Assembly: GCA_022340775.1 (NCBI GenBank)
Contig: JAJDNH010000142.1
Coordinates: forward strand, 1-33,191
DNA: 33,191 nucleotides
Direction: 5' to 3'
Origin: Acidobacteriota bacterium
GTDB lineage: Bacteria; Acidobacteriota; Thermoanaerobaculia; Thermoanaerobaculales; Sulfomarinibacteraceae
Under the pieces are notes generated by a model. It did not search any database and was not told where the DNA came from. It worked only from the letters and a program-made list of their open reading frames with translations. Positions 17,906 through 26,299 of this stretch are shown in pieces; within the stretch, counting starts at the first letter, position 1, and the number at the start of each line of letters is the position of its first letter. The position numbers and the translations under genes were made by a program.

Positions 17906-18910
17906 TTATGCTGCGTCGCCTGCAGTCACGACGCAGCCTTGTGCCTCAACCCCCGTGGCCAGAACCTCTCCAGCCGGTGCCAGCGGCCGGAGAGCTTCAA
18001 CAATGGCGCCGCGTCTCTCTGGCTCGTGCCAGATCAGCACGCATCCCCCGCCACCCGCACCGCACGCCTTGACGGCCGCAGCCCCGGCGCCGGTGGCCCC
18101 CATGGCGACGCGACCAAGCTGCGCCGGGCAAACCTCGGGCGCCAGGCGTTGGCGGGCAGCCCACTCGACGCGAATCGCGTCGGCGACACGCTCTTCATCG
18201 CACTCGAGCAAACCCTCCCGGCATTGCCGCGCCGCCCACATGATTTCGTCGAGAGCGTTGTGGGTCGCCGGATCACCGTTGAGCCGCCTCCGAACCACCT
18301 GCCAGTTCACCATTCCTGAGTGGTGACGGATGCCTGTATAGAAGACCGTCAGACGCTCCCCAAGCCATTCCGGGTCGACCGCGATGGGTTCGACGCGGCT
18401 CTTACCGGGTTCGAGATGCAGAGATAGCACACCGCCCAGGAGCGCCGCCCAGTGGTCCTGGGTCCCGGTGGGCGAGCCCAGGATCCGAGCTTCGAGATCC
18501 CGCACGGTGTCGACTAAGCCACGATCGTCTCGTGTCCCCGACCCGAGCTCGATGAGCCCACAAGCCAGCGCGACCGCATAGGTGGACGAGCCCCCCAGCC
18601 CCGAGCCGATCGGGGGCTGCTCAAAGACTCGCACCACTACTCCGGCTTGCGGCCGGAACCAGAACGCCACGGCCGCGGTGAGGTCGGTCAGCGCATCGTC
18701 CGGCGTCAGCCGCTGCTGCGAACCGTCATAGGCCTGCAGGAGAACCTCCTCGGGCGCGGCGGAGTCCTCGACGGTCAGTCGGACCCTGACCGGAACCGCG
18801 GCATTGACGGTGACCGAGCCGGGGTGGAGAACGCCAAGAGGCCAGATGTCGAGTGTGCCACCGCCCAAATCGACTCGGCAGGGAGCGACGACCTCAGCCC
18901 GCTGCGCCAT
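17906..18910 (-). CDS. GHMP-family sugar or isoprenoid kinase (heptose/galactokinase-like)
   Basis: A 334-residue kinase. Motif 1 is PCRVDLGGGTLDIW (10-23), motif 2 the ATP-binding PIGSGLGGSST (100-110), and motif 3 CGAGGGGCVLIW near residue 290. The LGGGT substrate loop followed by DIW resembles D-glycero-D-manno-heptose-7-phosphate kinase-type members (HddA/WcbL) more than mevalonate kinase, but substrate assignment is inference. The ATG at 18910 has GGAG seven bases upstream and overlaps the M23 peptidase gene by 17 bases; the longer frame to 18988 begins with Arg/Cys-rich sequence unlike the family. Confidence 0.85.
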   Translation of the reverse strand: MAQRAEVVAPCRVDLGGGTLDIWPLGVLHPGSVTVNAAVPVRVRLTVEDSAAPEEVLLQAYDGSQQRLTPDDALTDLTAAVAFWFRPQAGVVVRVFEQPPIGSGLGGSSTYAVALACGLIELGSGTRDDRGLVDTVRDLEARILGSPTGTQDHWAALLGGVLSLHLEPGKSRVEPIAVDPEWLGERLTVFYTGIRHHSGMVNWQVVRRRLNGDPATHNALDEIMWAARQCREGLLECDEERVADAIRVEWAARQRLAPEVCPAQLGRVAMGATGAGAAAVKACGAGGGGCVLIWHEPERRGAIVEALRPLAPAGEVLATGVEAQGCVVTAGDAA

Positions 18911-20117
18911 CCGGAGGCTCCTTCCCGTCCAGCAGCGCCTGGCCGGCGAGCGCGTACGACAGGTAGCGTCGCAGACGAGGCTGAGCAATCGGTTTGGTGG
19001 CAGGCGACGAGATCCTCAACGGGTTGATCCAGTGCCCGTTGAGGCGAACACGATAGTCCAGGTGTGGCGCGGTCGCCCAGCCGGTCTGGCCGACATAGCC
19101 TATCACCTGCCCCTGCTCGACCCGTACTCCACGATGTATCCGCTTGGCGTAGCGGCTCAGGTGGAGGTAGTTGGTCTCGTACCCGTTGGCGTGACGAACG
19201 CTGACCATTTTCCCCGCACCGCCCTTGCGCCCCACGAACCGGACGGTGCCATCGCACGTCACCCGGACTGGGGTTCCGACCGGTGCTCCATAGTCTACAC
19301 CCCAGTGAGGCATCGGCCGCTTGAGGATGGGGTGGAAGCGGCGAGGGCTGAACCTCGAGGTGATTCTGGAGAACTTCAGCGGCGCCTTGAGGAACTGCTT
19401 GCGCAACGGCCGGCCCTGAAGATCGTAGTAGCCTAGCCGTCCTCGGCCGTCCGGATAGATGAGAGCGTTGAGGACCCTACCAGCGTTGACGAAGCGAGCA
19501 GCGAAGATCGTGCCGTACCGGTAGAAGACCCCACCGACAGTCTGCCGGTCGACGATGACCACGAAGCTGTCGCCGGGCCGGAGGTCGCGAAAGAAGTCGA
19601 TGTCCCACTCGAAGATCTCTGCCAGGCGAACGGCCAGCTCGGGGCTCTCACCCGCTTCTTCGACGGCGGCGAAAAGTGAGCTGGAGACGTTGCCCTGCAC
19701 ACGGGCTACCGTGCTCACGATGGGCTTGTCGAACCTCTGCACGCCAATGCTGGTGCCTTTCGCAACCGCACGAACGGTGCTTCTCAGGTCGAGCTCAAAG
19801 GACAGCTCGGCCAGCCGACCGGCCGGGCCTTCCCTGGCATCGACGACCGTTCCCGGGAGAAGGGCCTTCGGGTCCATCTCTCGCAGCAGTGCATCGCGCC
19901 AGGCCACCCAATCGTCTCCGGCCAAGCGCCGGCAGAGACTCTCGATCGTGTCGCCGCGCTGCACAGTGGTGCGGACCACCAACGTCGTGAGGCGAAGGGG
20001 CTGCACCTCGACCGGTGGCTGCGGCCTGGTCGCCGCTCCCCCAACGCCATCGCAACCGACGGACAAGATCGCCACTGCGCCCAGCAGTGGCAACGCCCAC
20101 CTCAATGCGTGTTCCAT
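18894..20117 (-). CDS. M23-family murein endopeptidase, MepM-like, exported
   Basis: A 407-residue envelope protein. The N-terminus has a hydrophobic signal (ALPLLGAVAILSVGC) with a degenerate lipobox, so it may be a lipoprotein. Residues about 48-200 form a LysM/OapA-like region (TVQRGDTIESLCRRL). The C-terminal lysostaphin-like domain has SRFSPRRFHPILKRPMPHWG, HWGVD supplying two zinc ligands, NYLHLSRY and APHLDYRV. The last motif is HLD where the family consensus is HxH, so the third zinc ligand is changed. The enzyme would cut peptidoglycan cross-links in the periplasm. It overlaps the genes on both sides (16 and 17 bases). Confidence 0.88.
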   Translation of the reverse strand: MEHALRWALPLLGAVAILSVGCDGVGGAATRPQPPVEVQPLRLTTLVVRTTVQRGDTIESLCRRLAGDDWVAWRDALLREMDPKALLPGTVVDAREGPAGRLAELSFELDLRSTVRAVAKGTSIGVQRFDKPIVSTVARVQGNVSSSLFAAVEEAGESPELAVRLAEIFEWDIDFFRDLRPGDSFVVIVDRQTVGGVFYRYGTIFAARFVNAGRVLNALIYPDGRGRLGYYDLQGRPLRKQFLKAPLKFSRITSRFSPRRFHPILKRPMPHWGVDYGAPVGTPVRVTCDGTVRFVGRKGGAGKMVSVRHANGYETNYLHLSRYAKRIHRGVRVEQGQVIGYVGQTGWATAPHLDYRVRLNGHWINPLRISSPATKPIAQPRLRRYLSYALAGQALLDGKEPPDGAAG

Positions 20118-20566
20118 CCGGCGATGGCCGCGGGCGTAGCTTCGAGTCGGGCCACCGCGTCACCCGCCTTGTCCAAAACGATCAGCGATGGAACGCGGAT
20201 CACTCGGTATCGCTTCAAGATCGAACCGTGGCGGTCATGGAGCCACCCGGCCGCGGCGCTCGAGAGCACCGCCTGTGCGTCGCCCCGAGGCTCCTGAACA
20301 TCCACCACGGTCAGCTGCAACCCGTGGGCGCGGCACGCGGCTCGCAGTTCATCAATCTTCGTCAACGCGTCGGCGGCACGCGGCGCCCAGGAGGCCCAGA
20401 CGAGGAGCACAACCGGAGCGTGCCGGCTCACCCATCTCTCCCAGACAACCGGTGTGCCGTCGGCCTGCGCCACCTGAACCTCGGTTCGTGGCTCGCTGGC
20501 AGAGGCTAGCGGGGCCATCAACCCTGCACCCAGGATGGCTGCGAGTGCGATTGGCACTCCCTTCAT
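20102..20566 (-). CDS. Exported thioredoxin-fold protein lacking the CxxC active site
   Basis: A 154-residue protein starting at the ATG at 20566, which places a signal peptide (MKGVPIALAAILGAGLMAPL then ASA) at the N-terminus. The TlpA/AhpC-like core is visible as VVLLVWASWAPRAADAL, LTVVDVQE and VIRVPSLIVLDKAG, with the cis-Pro motif VPS. The usual WCxPC is replaced by WAPRA, so disulfide chemistry is not expected. It may act as a binding or scaffold domain. It is translationally coupled to the M23 peptidase gene downstream, suggesting an envelope role. A TATACT box lies 6 bases before the ATG. Confidence 0.75.
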   Translation of the reverse strand: MKGVPIALAAILGAGLMAPLASASEPRTEVQVAQADGTPVVWERWVSRHAPVVLLVWASWAPRAADALTKIDELRAACRAHGLQLTVVDVQEPRGDAQAVLSSAAAGWLHDRHGSILKRYRVIRVPSLIVLDKAGDAVARLEATPAAIAGWNTH

Positions 20567-20573
20567 GGGCCTA

Positions 20574-20579
20574 GTATAC
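20574..20579 (-). promoter_or_regulatory. -10-like TATACT box 6 bases upstream of the thioredoxin-fold gene
   Basis: On the minus strand TATACT is followed by six bases and ATG at 20566. No Shine-Dalgarno sequence fits in that space, so a leaderless transcript is likely if this box is used. No convincing -35 is seen. The 116-base divergent space to the GMC gene holds nothing else clear. Confidence 0.45.
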
Positions 20580-20682
20580 CCGTAGCTGGGGTTCCCGCCA
20601 CGGCGCGGCATCAGATGGCGCGCTGCGGCAATTCTTGGGAAATGAGTGCTACACTCGGGCGACGTCAGCCGTGAGGTGAACG

Positions 20683-22302
20683 ATGGCCGCACCAGCTCCC
20701 ACTCCATCGCACGACTTCGATACCGATGTGGCAATTGTCGGTTCCGGATTCGGGGGGTCTGTTGCCGCCCTCAGGCTGCGCGAGAAGGGGTACCGCGTCC
20801 TCGTCTTGGAGAAGGGAAAACGATGGCGCCCCGGAGATTTTCCGGCCAGCAACTGGAGGATCTCGCGGCAGTTCTGGTTTCCCTGGGTGAGCTGCTACGG
20901 GACTTGGGCGCTCAATCTCCTGCGCGAGGTCCTGGTCCTTCACGGCGTCGGCGTCGGCGGTGGCAGCCTACTTTACGCCAACACCCACTACGAGCCTCCC
21001 GAGGTGGTGTGGGACGACCCGATGTGGCGAGATCTGGCGGACTGGAGGCGCACGATGCCTCGGTTCTTCGCCGAGGCGCGGCGGATGCTCGGCACGACCC
21101 GGTCTCCCAGCCTCGGCCCGGCAGACGAGGCCCTGAGACGAGCCGCCGAACGTCGGCAACGTGCACATACCTTCCAGCACACACCCGTAGGTGTCTTCTT
21201 CGGAGAGCCTGGGCAGGAAGTCCCGGATCCTTACTTCGACGGCCAGGGACCGCCGCGTACCGGATGCACGTTCTGCGGCGCCTGTATGGTCGGTTGCCGT
21301 GATGGCGCCAAGAACACGCTGGACAAGAACTACCTCTACCTTGCTGAACGTGCTGGCGTCAGGGTCCTCCCGGAGCGCAAGGTGGAGCTCATCGAGGAGC
21401 TGCCCGGTGGTGGCTACAGACTTCGTTGGCGGCGCTCCACGCGAAGACTCTTTCCCGATCGAGGCGTCGTGACCGCACGCAAGGTTGTCGTTGCTGGGGG
21501 CGTGCTCGGCACCGTTCCGCTCCTGATGACCTGCCGCGAACGCGGGACCTTGCCGAACATCTCCAAGCAGCTTGGAAACTACGTGCGCACCAACTCCGAG
21601 GCGCTGCTCGGCATCACATCGAGGAACAACCACGACCTCTGGCAGGGGATCGCCATCGCCTCCAAGGCCGAGATGGACGACGTCACCCACATGGAGCCCG
21701 TTCGCTTCCCCAAAGGATCGGACGTCATGCTGCTTCTCGGCACCCTCCTGACCGACGGCGGAGCCGGCGTACCGCGGCAGCTGCGGTGGCTGGGCAACGT
21801 GGCCCGGCATCCGGTCGACTTCCTGAGAGTGAGCAAGCCGTGGGGAAAGGCCGAGCGTTCAACCGTCCTGCTGGTCATGCAGACGGTGGACAATCACACC
21901 CGTCTGATACGCCGCCGCCAGCTCCTGTGGCCTTTTGCTCGGACGCTCACGTCCCGCCCTGATCCCGGCCAGCCGGGCATTCCGTCCTACATCCCACTGG
22001 CGAATGAGGTTGCGCGGGAGATGGGACGGGAGCTGGACGCCCTTCCCCAGAGCACGCTGAACGAAGTGCTCCTCGACACCTCGACCACGGCGCACATCCT
22101 TGGCGGCTGCGCCATGGCCGCCGACCCGGGACGGGGCGTGATCGATGCCAACGGCGAGCTCTTCGGGCATCCTGGGGTCTACGTGATGGACGGATCGATG
22201 ATCGGCGCGAACCTCGGAGTGAACCCCTCTCTCACAATCACCGCTCTGTCCGAGTGGCTGTGCAACAGGATACCGCCTGCCGCAGAGCTGGACCGCGGCT
22301 AA
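20683..22302 (+). CDS. GMC-family FAD oxidoreductase (cholesterol-oxidase-like)
   Basis: A 539-residue flavoprotein. The FAD dinucleotide motif is DVAIVGSGFGGSVAALRL (15-32), followed by GVGVGGGSLLYAN, the substrate-domain motif AHILGGCAM, and the C-terminal MDGSMIGANLGVNPSLTITA typical of class I cholesterol oxidases such as ChoD. Between them lies CTFCGACMVGCRDGAKNTL, a CxxCxxCxxxC cluster. Family knowledge suggests oxidation of an alcohol or sterol-like lipid with oxygen or another acceptor; the true substrate is unknown. No signal peptide is seen. The start has GAGGTG five bases upstream. It precedes recD2 by 40 bases but there is no functional link. Confidence 0.87.
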   Translation: MAAPAPTPSHDFDTDVAIVGSGFGGSVAALRLREKGYRVLVLEKGKRWRPGDFPASNWRISRQFWFPWVSCYGTWALNLLREVLVLHGVGVGGGSLLYANTHYEPPEVVWDDPMWRDLADWRRTMPRFFAEARRMLGTTRSPSLGPADEALRRAAERRQRAHTFQHTPVGVFFGEPGQEVPDPYFDGQGPPRTGCTFCGACMVGCRDGAKNTLDKNYLYLAERAGVRVLPERKVELIEELPGGGYRLRWRRSTRRLFPDRGVVTARKVVVAGGVLGTVPLLMTCRERGTLPNISKQLGNYVRTNSEALLGITSRNNHDLWQGIAIASKAEMDDVTHMEPVRFPKGSDVMLLLGTLLTDGGAGVPRQLRWLGNVARHPVDFLRVSKPWGKAERSTVLLVMQTVDNHTRLIRRRQLLWPFARTLTSRPDPGQPGIPSYIPLANEVAREMGRELDALPQSTLNEVLLDTSTTAHILGGCAMAADPGRGVIDANGELFGHPGVYVMDGSMIGANLGVNPSLTITALSEWLCNRIPPAAELDRG

Positions 22303-22330
22303 GCCCCCCGACTACCCGAGGGTGAGAACG

Positions 22331-22336
22331 TACAAT
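22331..22336 (+). promoter_or_regulatory. -10-like TACAAT box 6 bases upstream of recD2
   Basis: TACAAT is followed by TCCGAC and the ATG at 22343. There is no Shine-Dalgarno motif in between, which fits a leaderless message. A recognisable -35 is absent. Confidence 0.4.
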
Positions 22337-22342
22337 TCCGAC

Positions 22343-24547
22343 ATGGACAACGAAAGCCTGTTTCGTGAGGGGCCACAACCTGAGGCGCCGGACACCGTTG
22401 TGATTGAAGGTGTGGTTCGCCGAGTCCTGTTCTTCAACGACTCGACCGGCTGGGCAGCGGTGCGGATCGAGACCGAAGACAAGCGATCGGTGACCGCGGT
22501 TGGGACTCTCTTTGGCCTGCAGCCAAACGACCAGGTGAGGTTGAACGGGAGATGGGCATACCATGATCGGTACGGCGAGCAGCTCGCCGTTTCCAGCTTT
22601 CTTCACATTCATCCGACAACCAGCGAGGGGATCCGGAGGTTCCTCGCCTCGGGGAGGTTCCGCGGGGTCGGTCCGGTGATGGCGAAGCGCCTCGTAGACC
22701 ACTTCGGGGTCGGGACCCTGGACGTCCTGGAGGGTCAGCCGGCGCGCCTGACCGAGGTGTCGGGCATCGGCCCTGCGACGGCAAGCAAGATCCGGGATGG
22801 GTGGAGGGCGAGCCGTAGCGTTCAGGAGATCATGGTCTTCCTCCATGGGCACGGCATATCGGCGTCTGTCGCTGCCAAGGTCCACAGCCGCTATGGCCCT
22901 GCGGCCCTCAGTGTCGTGCGCGAGAATCCCTACCGCCTCGCCGACGAGATCATCGGCGTCGGGTTCCGTACCGCGGACCGTGTCGCGCGCGAGCTCGGCA
23001 TTCCTCAGGACTCTCCCGAGCGCGCCAGGGCCGGGCTCCTCTACGTCCTCCAGGAGGCAACAGCCGAAGGCCACGTCTTCTTGCCACAGGACCGCTTGCT
23101 GTACGACGCATCGGCTTTACTGGAGGTCGATGGTACACGCCTGTCGCCGGCTCTCGAGGAGCTCGGGAACCAGGGCCGCGTACGGCTGGAAAGCGAGGAG
23201 GATACGGTCCGGGTGTTCTTGCCGAGACTCCACGACGCCGAGGCCGGGGTCGCTGTCCGCCTGCAGGAGTTGGCCACGACCGAACCTGCTGCCGCCGAGG
23301 TGGACATCGGACGAGCGCTCGCCTGGTACGAACGAGATGCCCGGCTTCGCCTTTCGAGTGACCAGAGGCGAGCCTTGGCCGCTGGATTGGCCGAGAAGCT
23401 GATCGTGATCACCGGTGGACCTGGGACCGGCAAGACGACCCTGATCCGAGGGCTCACCAGGATCTTCGGAATGAAGGGACTGCAGATTGAGCTCGCAGCG
23501 CCGACCGGCCGGGCCGCCAAGAGGCTCAAGGAGGCAACCGGGCTGCCCGCTCGTACCATCCACCGCCTTCTCGAGTACGCGCCGGCAAGCCACTCGTTCT
23601 CCCGTTGCCGAGAAAACCCGCTGGAATGCGATCTGCTGGTGCTCGATGAGGCGTCGATGCTGGATATCGAGCTCGCCTACTCGCTGCTCGAAGCGGTTCC
23701 GGGGAAATGCCGCCTGGTACTGGTTGGTGACGCCGATCAGCTCCCGTCGGTGGGACCAGGGAACGTGCTCCGCGATCTCATCTCATCGCACACGATGCCG
23801 GTCATGCGCCTCGAGAAGATCTTCCGACAGGCACAGCAGAGCCTGATCGTCGTCAACGCGCACCGCGTCAACCACGGCGAGATGCCGGTTCTGAAAGAGG
23901 ATTCCGAGCTGACGGACTTCTACTTCGTCGCGCGCGATGATCCCGCGGCCGCATTGGAAACGGTCATCGAGCTGGTGACGGGACGGATCCCTGACAGGTT
24001 CAGCATCGACCCGCTGCGCGAGATCCAGGTGCTGTCCCCAATGCACCGCGGAGTGCTCGGTGTCGCAGCCCTGAACGAGCGCCTGCGGCAGGTCCTCAAT
24101 CCCAGCGGCCCGGAGCTCAAGGTCGGAAGTAGGCTGTTTCGGACCGGCGACAAGGTGATGCAGGTTCGCAACAACTACGAGCTCGACCTCTTCAACGGAG
24201 ACCTTGGCACTCTGTTTTCGATCGACGTGGAGCAGCGCTCGGTGCTGGCTCACTTCGACGGCCGCCCCGTGGGGATTCCGTCAGAGGGCCTTGACGACCT
24301 GGTACCCGCCTATGCTTGTACGATTCACAAGTCTCAGGGCTCCGAGTACCCGGCTGTCGTCATCCTCCTCCACCACCAGCATCACATCATGCTGCAGAGG
24401 AACCTGTTGTATACAGCGATCACTCGCGGCAAGAGGTTGGTGGTCATCGTCGGCAGCCGCCGCGCCCTGAGCCGCGCGGTCCGGAACGCTACGGAGCGCC
24501 AGCGCCACACGGCTCTCGCGGACCGTCTCCGATCCCACTTGGCCTGA
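22343..24547 (+). CDS. recD2: RecD2-type superfamily 1 DNA helicase
   Basis: A 734-residue ATP-dependent 5'-3' DNA helicase. The N-terminal region has an OB-like segment and helix-hairpin-helix motifs (FRGVGPVMAKRLVDHFG, VSGIGPATASKI) characteristic of RecD2, which is not part of a RecBCD complex. The motor shows Walker A TGGPGTGKTT (about residue 358), Walker B VLDEASMLD, VGDADQLPSVGPG, and C-terminal CTIHKSQGSEYPAVV and LYTAITRGK. RecD2 acts in replication-fork restart and DNA repair. The ATG at 22343 is chosen over an upstream GTG (22322) because the protein family begins near there and a -10-like box directly precedes it. Confidence 0.95.
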   Translation: MDNESLFREGPQPEAPDTVVIEGVVRRVLFFNDSTGWAAVRIETEDKRSVTAVGTLFGLQPNDQVRLNGRWAYHDRYGEQLAVSSFLHIHPTTSEGIRRFLASGRFRGVGPVMAKRLVDHFGVGTLDVLEGQPARLTEVSGIGPATASKIRDGWRASRSVQEIMVFLHGHGISASVAAKVHSRYGPAALSVVRENPYRLADEIIGVGFRTADRVARELGIPQDSPERARAGLLYVLQEATAEGHVFLPQDRLLYDASALLEVDGTRLSPALEELGNQGRVRLESEEDTVRVFLPRLHDAEAGVAVRLQELATTEPAAAEVDIGRALAWYERDARLRLSSDQRRALAAGLAEKLIVITGGPGTGKTTLIRGLTRIFGMKGLQIELAAPTGRAAKRLKEATGLPARTIHRLLEYAPASHSFSRCRENPLECDLLVLDEASMLDIELAYSLLEAVPGKCRLVLVGDADQLPSVGPGNVLRDLISSHTMPVMRLEKIFRQAQQSLIVVNAHRVNHGEMPVLKEDSELTDFYFVARDDPAAALETVIELVTGRIPDRFSIDPLREIQVLSPMHRGVLGVAALNERLRQVLNPSGPELKVGSRLFRTGDKVMQVRNNYELDLFNGDLGTLFSIDVEQRSVLAHFDGRPVGIPSEGLDDLVPAYACTIHKSQGSEYPAVVILLHHQHHIMLQRNLLYTAITRGKRLVVIVGSRRALSRAVRNATERQRHTALADRLRSHLA

Positions 24548-24583
24548 GCTTGCCCCGCTTTAGAGAAGGCAAACCAGTGGTCC

Positions 24584-25981
24584 CTACCGGGCGCCGGGAC
24601 GCACCGACCGACCTCCCCCCGGCGATGGTCGCGCCACACCGCCCACCCTCCGGCCTGTCTGTGAAGAGCTGGTGCTCTGGGAGGTTGTGTACACCGGGCT
24701 GGTGCCTCGGCGGTTCCAGCGCGGGAAGTACACGGGACGCATGCTACGCCGGACCCGGGCTCGCCGTATGTCCACCGGCCTCACGTTCAGGCGTTCTGCC
24801 TGCCGGATCGACCTCAGGCCCGGATCGGTACGCAACCTGTCTCGCACTCGCGCATGATCTGCGAGCCGGACCACGACCGGTCGGCTCATGCCGGTCGCGA
24901 TTCTGCCTCGCATCACCGGCCGAGGCACGTTGTACCCGGCCCAAATCGGGGGGAACCACAAGCCGGGTTCGTCAGGCCAGCTCCAGTAACGGTAGTGACC
25001 GCCACAGCCGAAAGCGGGTCCCCAGAAGTAGCCAGCCAGTGAGAACTGTGGTCCGAAGCCTCCGAGCGGGTCCCAGTACCACTCTGCGTGCCAGCCGTGG
25101 GGAACATCCCATGCCCAGCGCAGGGAGTTGTACCAGTTGGTCATGAACCACAGGTTGGTCTCGAAGTCGCTCCACCCCATGAACGCGGTCGGCAGCAGGC
25201 CGGTCGCCCGAAGATACCCGAAGCGGAATGCGGGAGGTCCCCACATGAAGAGGTTGTCGCGTACCAGGCCTACCGCCCACGAGAGCGGGCGCACCGTCGC
25301 CACGCGACGCCACTTCACCTTGCCGGCGTCATCTGTGTAGGCCAGCATCGGGGGCATCATGTCAACGTTGGAGAACAGGTTGGCCCTCCCCAGCGTGCGC
25401 TCCCAGTTCTTCTCGCGCTGATGCATCCAGCCGATCAGATCCTGGTTCACCTTCTTCCCGATTGAGATCTTGCTGAACAGCGTGGACTGCTTGATGACGG
25501 TCGGTGCCGGGCCTGAGACTGCCCCAACAATGAGCTTCTCTTTGCCGAACTCGCTTTTCGAGACCGAGTAGGTTCCACGCGCAGGCAGTAGCACGGAACC
25601 TGCGCCCGTGATCAGCGCAAAAGGAGCCTCTGTCCGCACCACGAACGATCCCTTGCCCAGGAACAGGGTCGTCTCGTCACCTGCTGGGTCCGATGCCTCG
25701 AAGTGGAAGTCCGTGTTGTGGTCAAACCAGAACAGGTCACCGTTGAGCGTCTGCAGTTCCAACCGGCTCTGGTTGGTCCGAAATGCCGCTCCGACCAGTA
25801 CCAAGAAATCCAGGTCGGGCACCACAGTCTTCCCCTCGAAAGTCATTTCGCCGCCGGTACCCTCGACGAACCGGACGCGTCCTGCGGCGACCCGCGAAAG
25901 ATCCGCGTGCGCCGTCACCGCCTGGCCCGTCCCCGCCATCGCCAGCGCCACGGCCGCAACAACGTACAGTGCTCGTCTCAT
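24584..25981 (-). CDS. Secreted FecR-like protein with Trp/Tyr/Gly-rich C-terminal domain
   Basis: The ATG at 25981 is chosen because GGAGAGGAG lies just upstream, giving 465 residues with a signal peptide (ALYVVAAVALAMAGTGQA). Residues about 27-160 form a FecR-like beta domain: LVLVGAAFRTNQSRLELQ, GKGSFVVRTEAPFALITGAG and LLPARGTYSV. A middle helical segment is followed by an aromatic-rich region (MTNWYNSLRWAWDVPHGW, EWYWDPLGGFG, YRYWSWPDEPGLWFPP) like the DUF6600-type tails of secreted FecR proteins in Acidobacteriota. The extreme C-terminus is Arg/Ser-rich and disordered. No transmembrane helix or partner sigma/anti-sigma gene is nearby, so a structural surface role is more likely than iron signalling. 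It converges on recD2 with a 36-base gap. Confidence 0.75.
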   Translation of the reverse strand: MRRALYVVAAVALAMAGTGQAVTAHADLSRVAAGRVRFVEGTGGEMTFEGKTVVPDLDFLVLVGAAFRTNQSRLELQTLNGDLFWFDHNTDFHFEASDPAGDETTLFLGKGSFVVRTEAPFALITGAGSVLLPARGTYSVSKSEFGKEKLIVGAVSGPAPTVIKQSTLFSKISIGKKVNQDLIGWMHQREKNWERTLGRANLFSNVDMMPPMLAYTDDAGKVKWRRVATVRPLSWAVGLVRDNLFMWGPPAFRFGYLRATGLLPTAFMGWSDFETNLWFMTNWYNSLRWAWDVPHGWHAEWYWDPLGGFGPQFSLAGYFWGPAFGCGGHYRYWSWPDEPGLWFPPIWAGYNVPRPVMRGRIATGMSRPVVVRLADHARVRDRLRTDPGLRSIRQAERLNVRPVDIRRARVRRSMRPVYFPRWNRRGTSPVYTTSQSTSSSQTGRRVGGVARPSPGGGRSVRPGAR

Positions 25982-26299
25982 GGTGTTACTCCTCTCCACG
26001 ATTGAGTAACGGATCCCGCAACGGCCGGTGTTCCCCGATCATTCACTTCGGACCCGGGCATCATCCGACACTTACTCCCCAATGAGGCTTGCCCTTGCCA
26101 AGTGTAGCTCAGCGAGGCCGGACCGTCCTCAATAGCGGACGGTACCTGTCTCTGGCAGGTACCGTCCGTGCTCGACTCAGACATCAAGGTCATGGCCTGT
26201 CTGGCCTCCCGTCAAAGTAGCTAGCAACCTTCGTGCCAGGTTCGCGCTCACTGCGACTACCGGACACGCCCCGGAGTACGCGACAGCCCAAGACGGAGG
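25982..26299. other. 318-base gap upstream of the FecR-like gene
   Basis: No plausible gene is seen on either strand. The space contains the inverted-repeat element at 26122-26168 and presumably the FecR-like gene promoter, but no convincing -35/-10 pair was found. Confidence 0.6.
26122..26168. repeat. Three-arm inverted repeat with two mutually exclusive hairpins
   Basis: A 13-bp perfect stem, CGGACGGTACCTG (26136-26148) with its complement (26156-26168), encloses a 7-base loop. A third arm ACCGTCC (26122-26128) can pair instead with GGACGGT (26137-26143) across 8 bases. There is no T tract on either side, so it is not a standard intrinsic terminator. It resembles REP/RAYT-type palindromes or an attenuator. 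No second copy was found in this window. Confidence 0.65.

Noticed and set aside
20968-21810. 280-codon minus-strand open frame inside the GMC oxidoreductase gene
   Set aside because: The plus frame has all GMC motifs and a ribosome-binding site; the minus frame has none.
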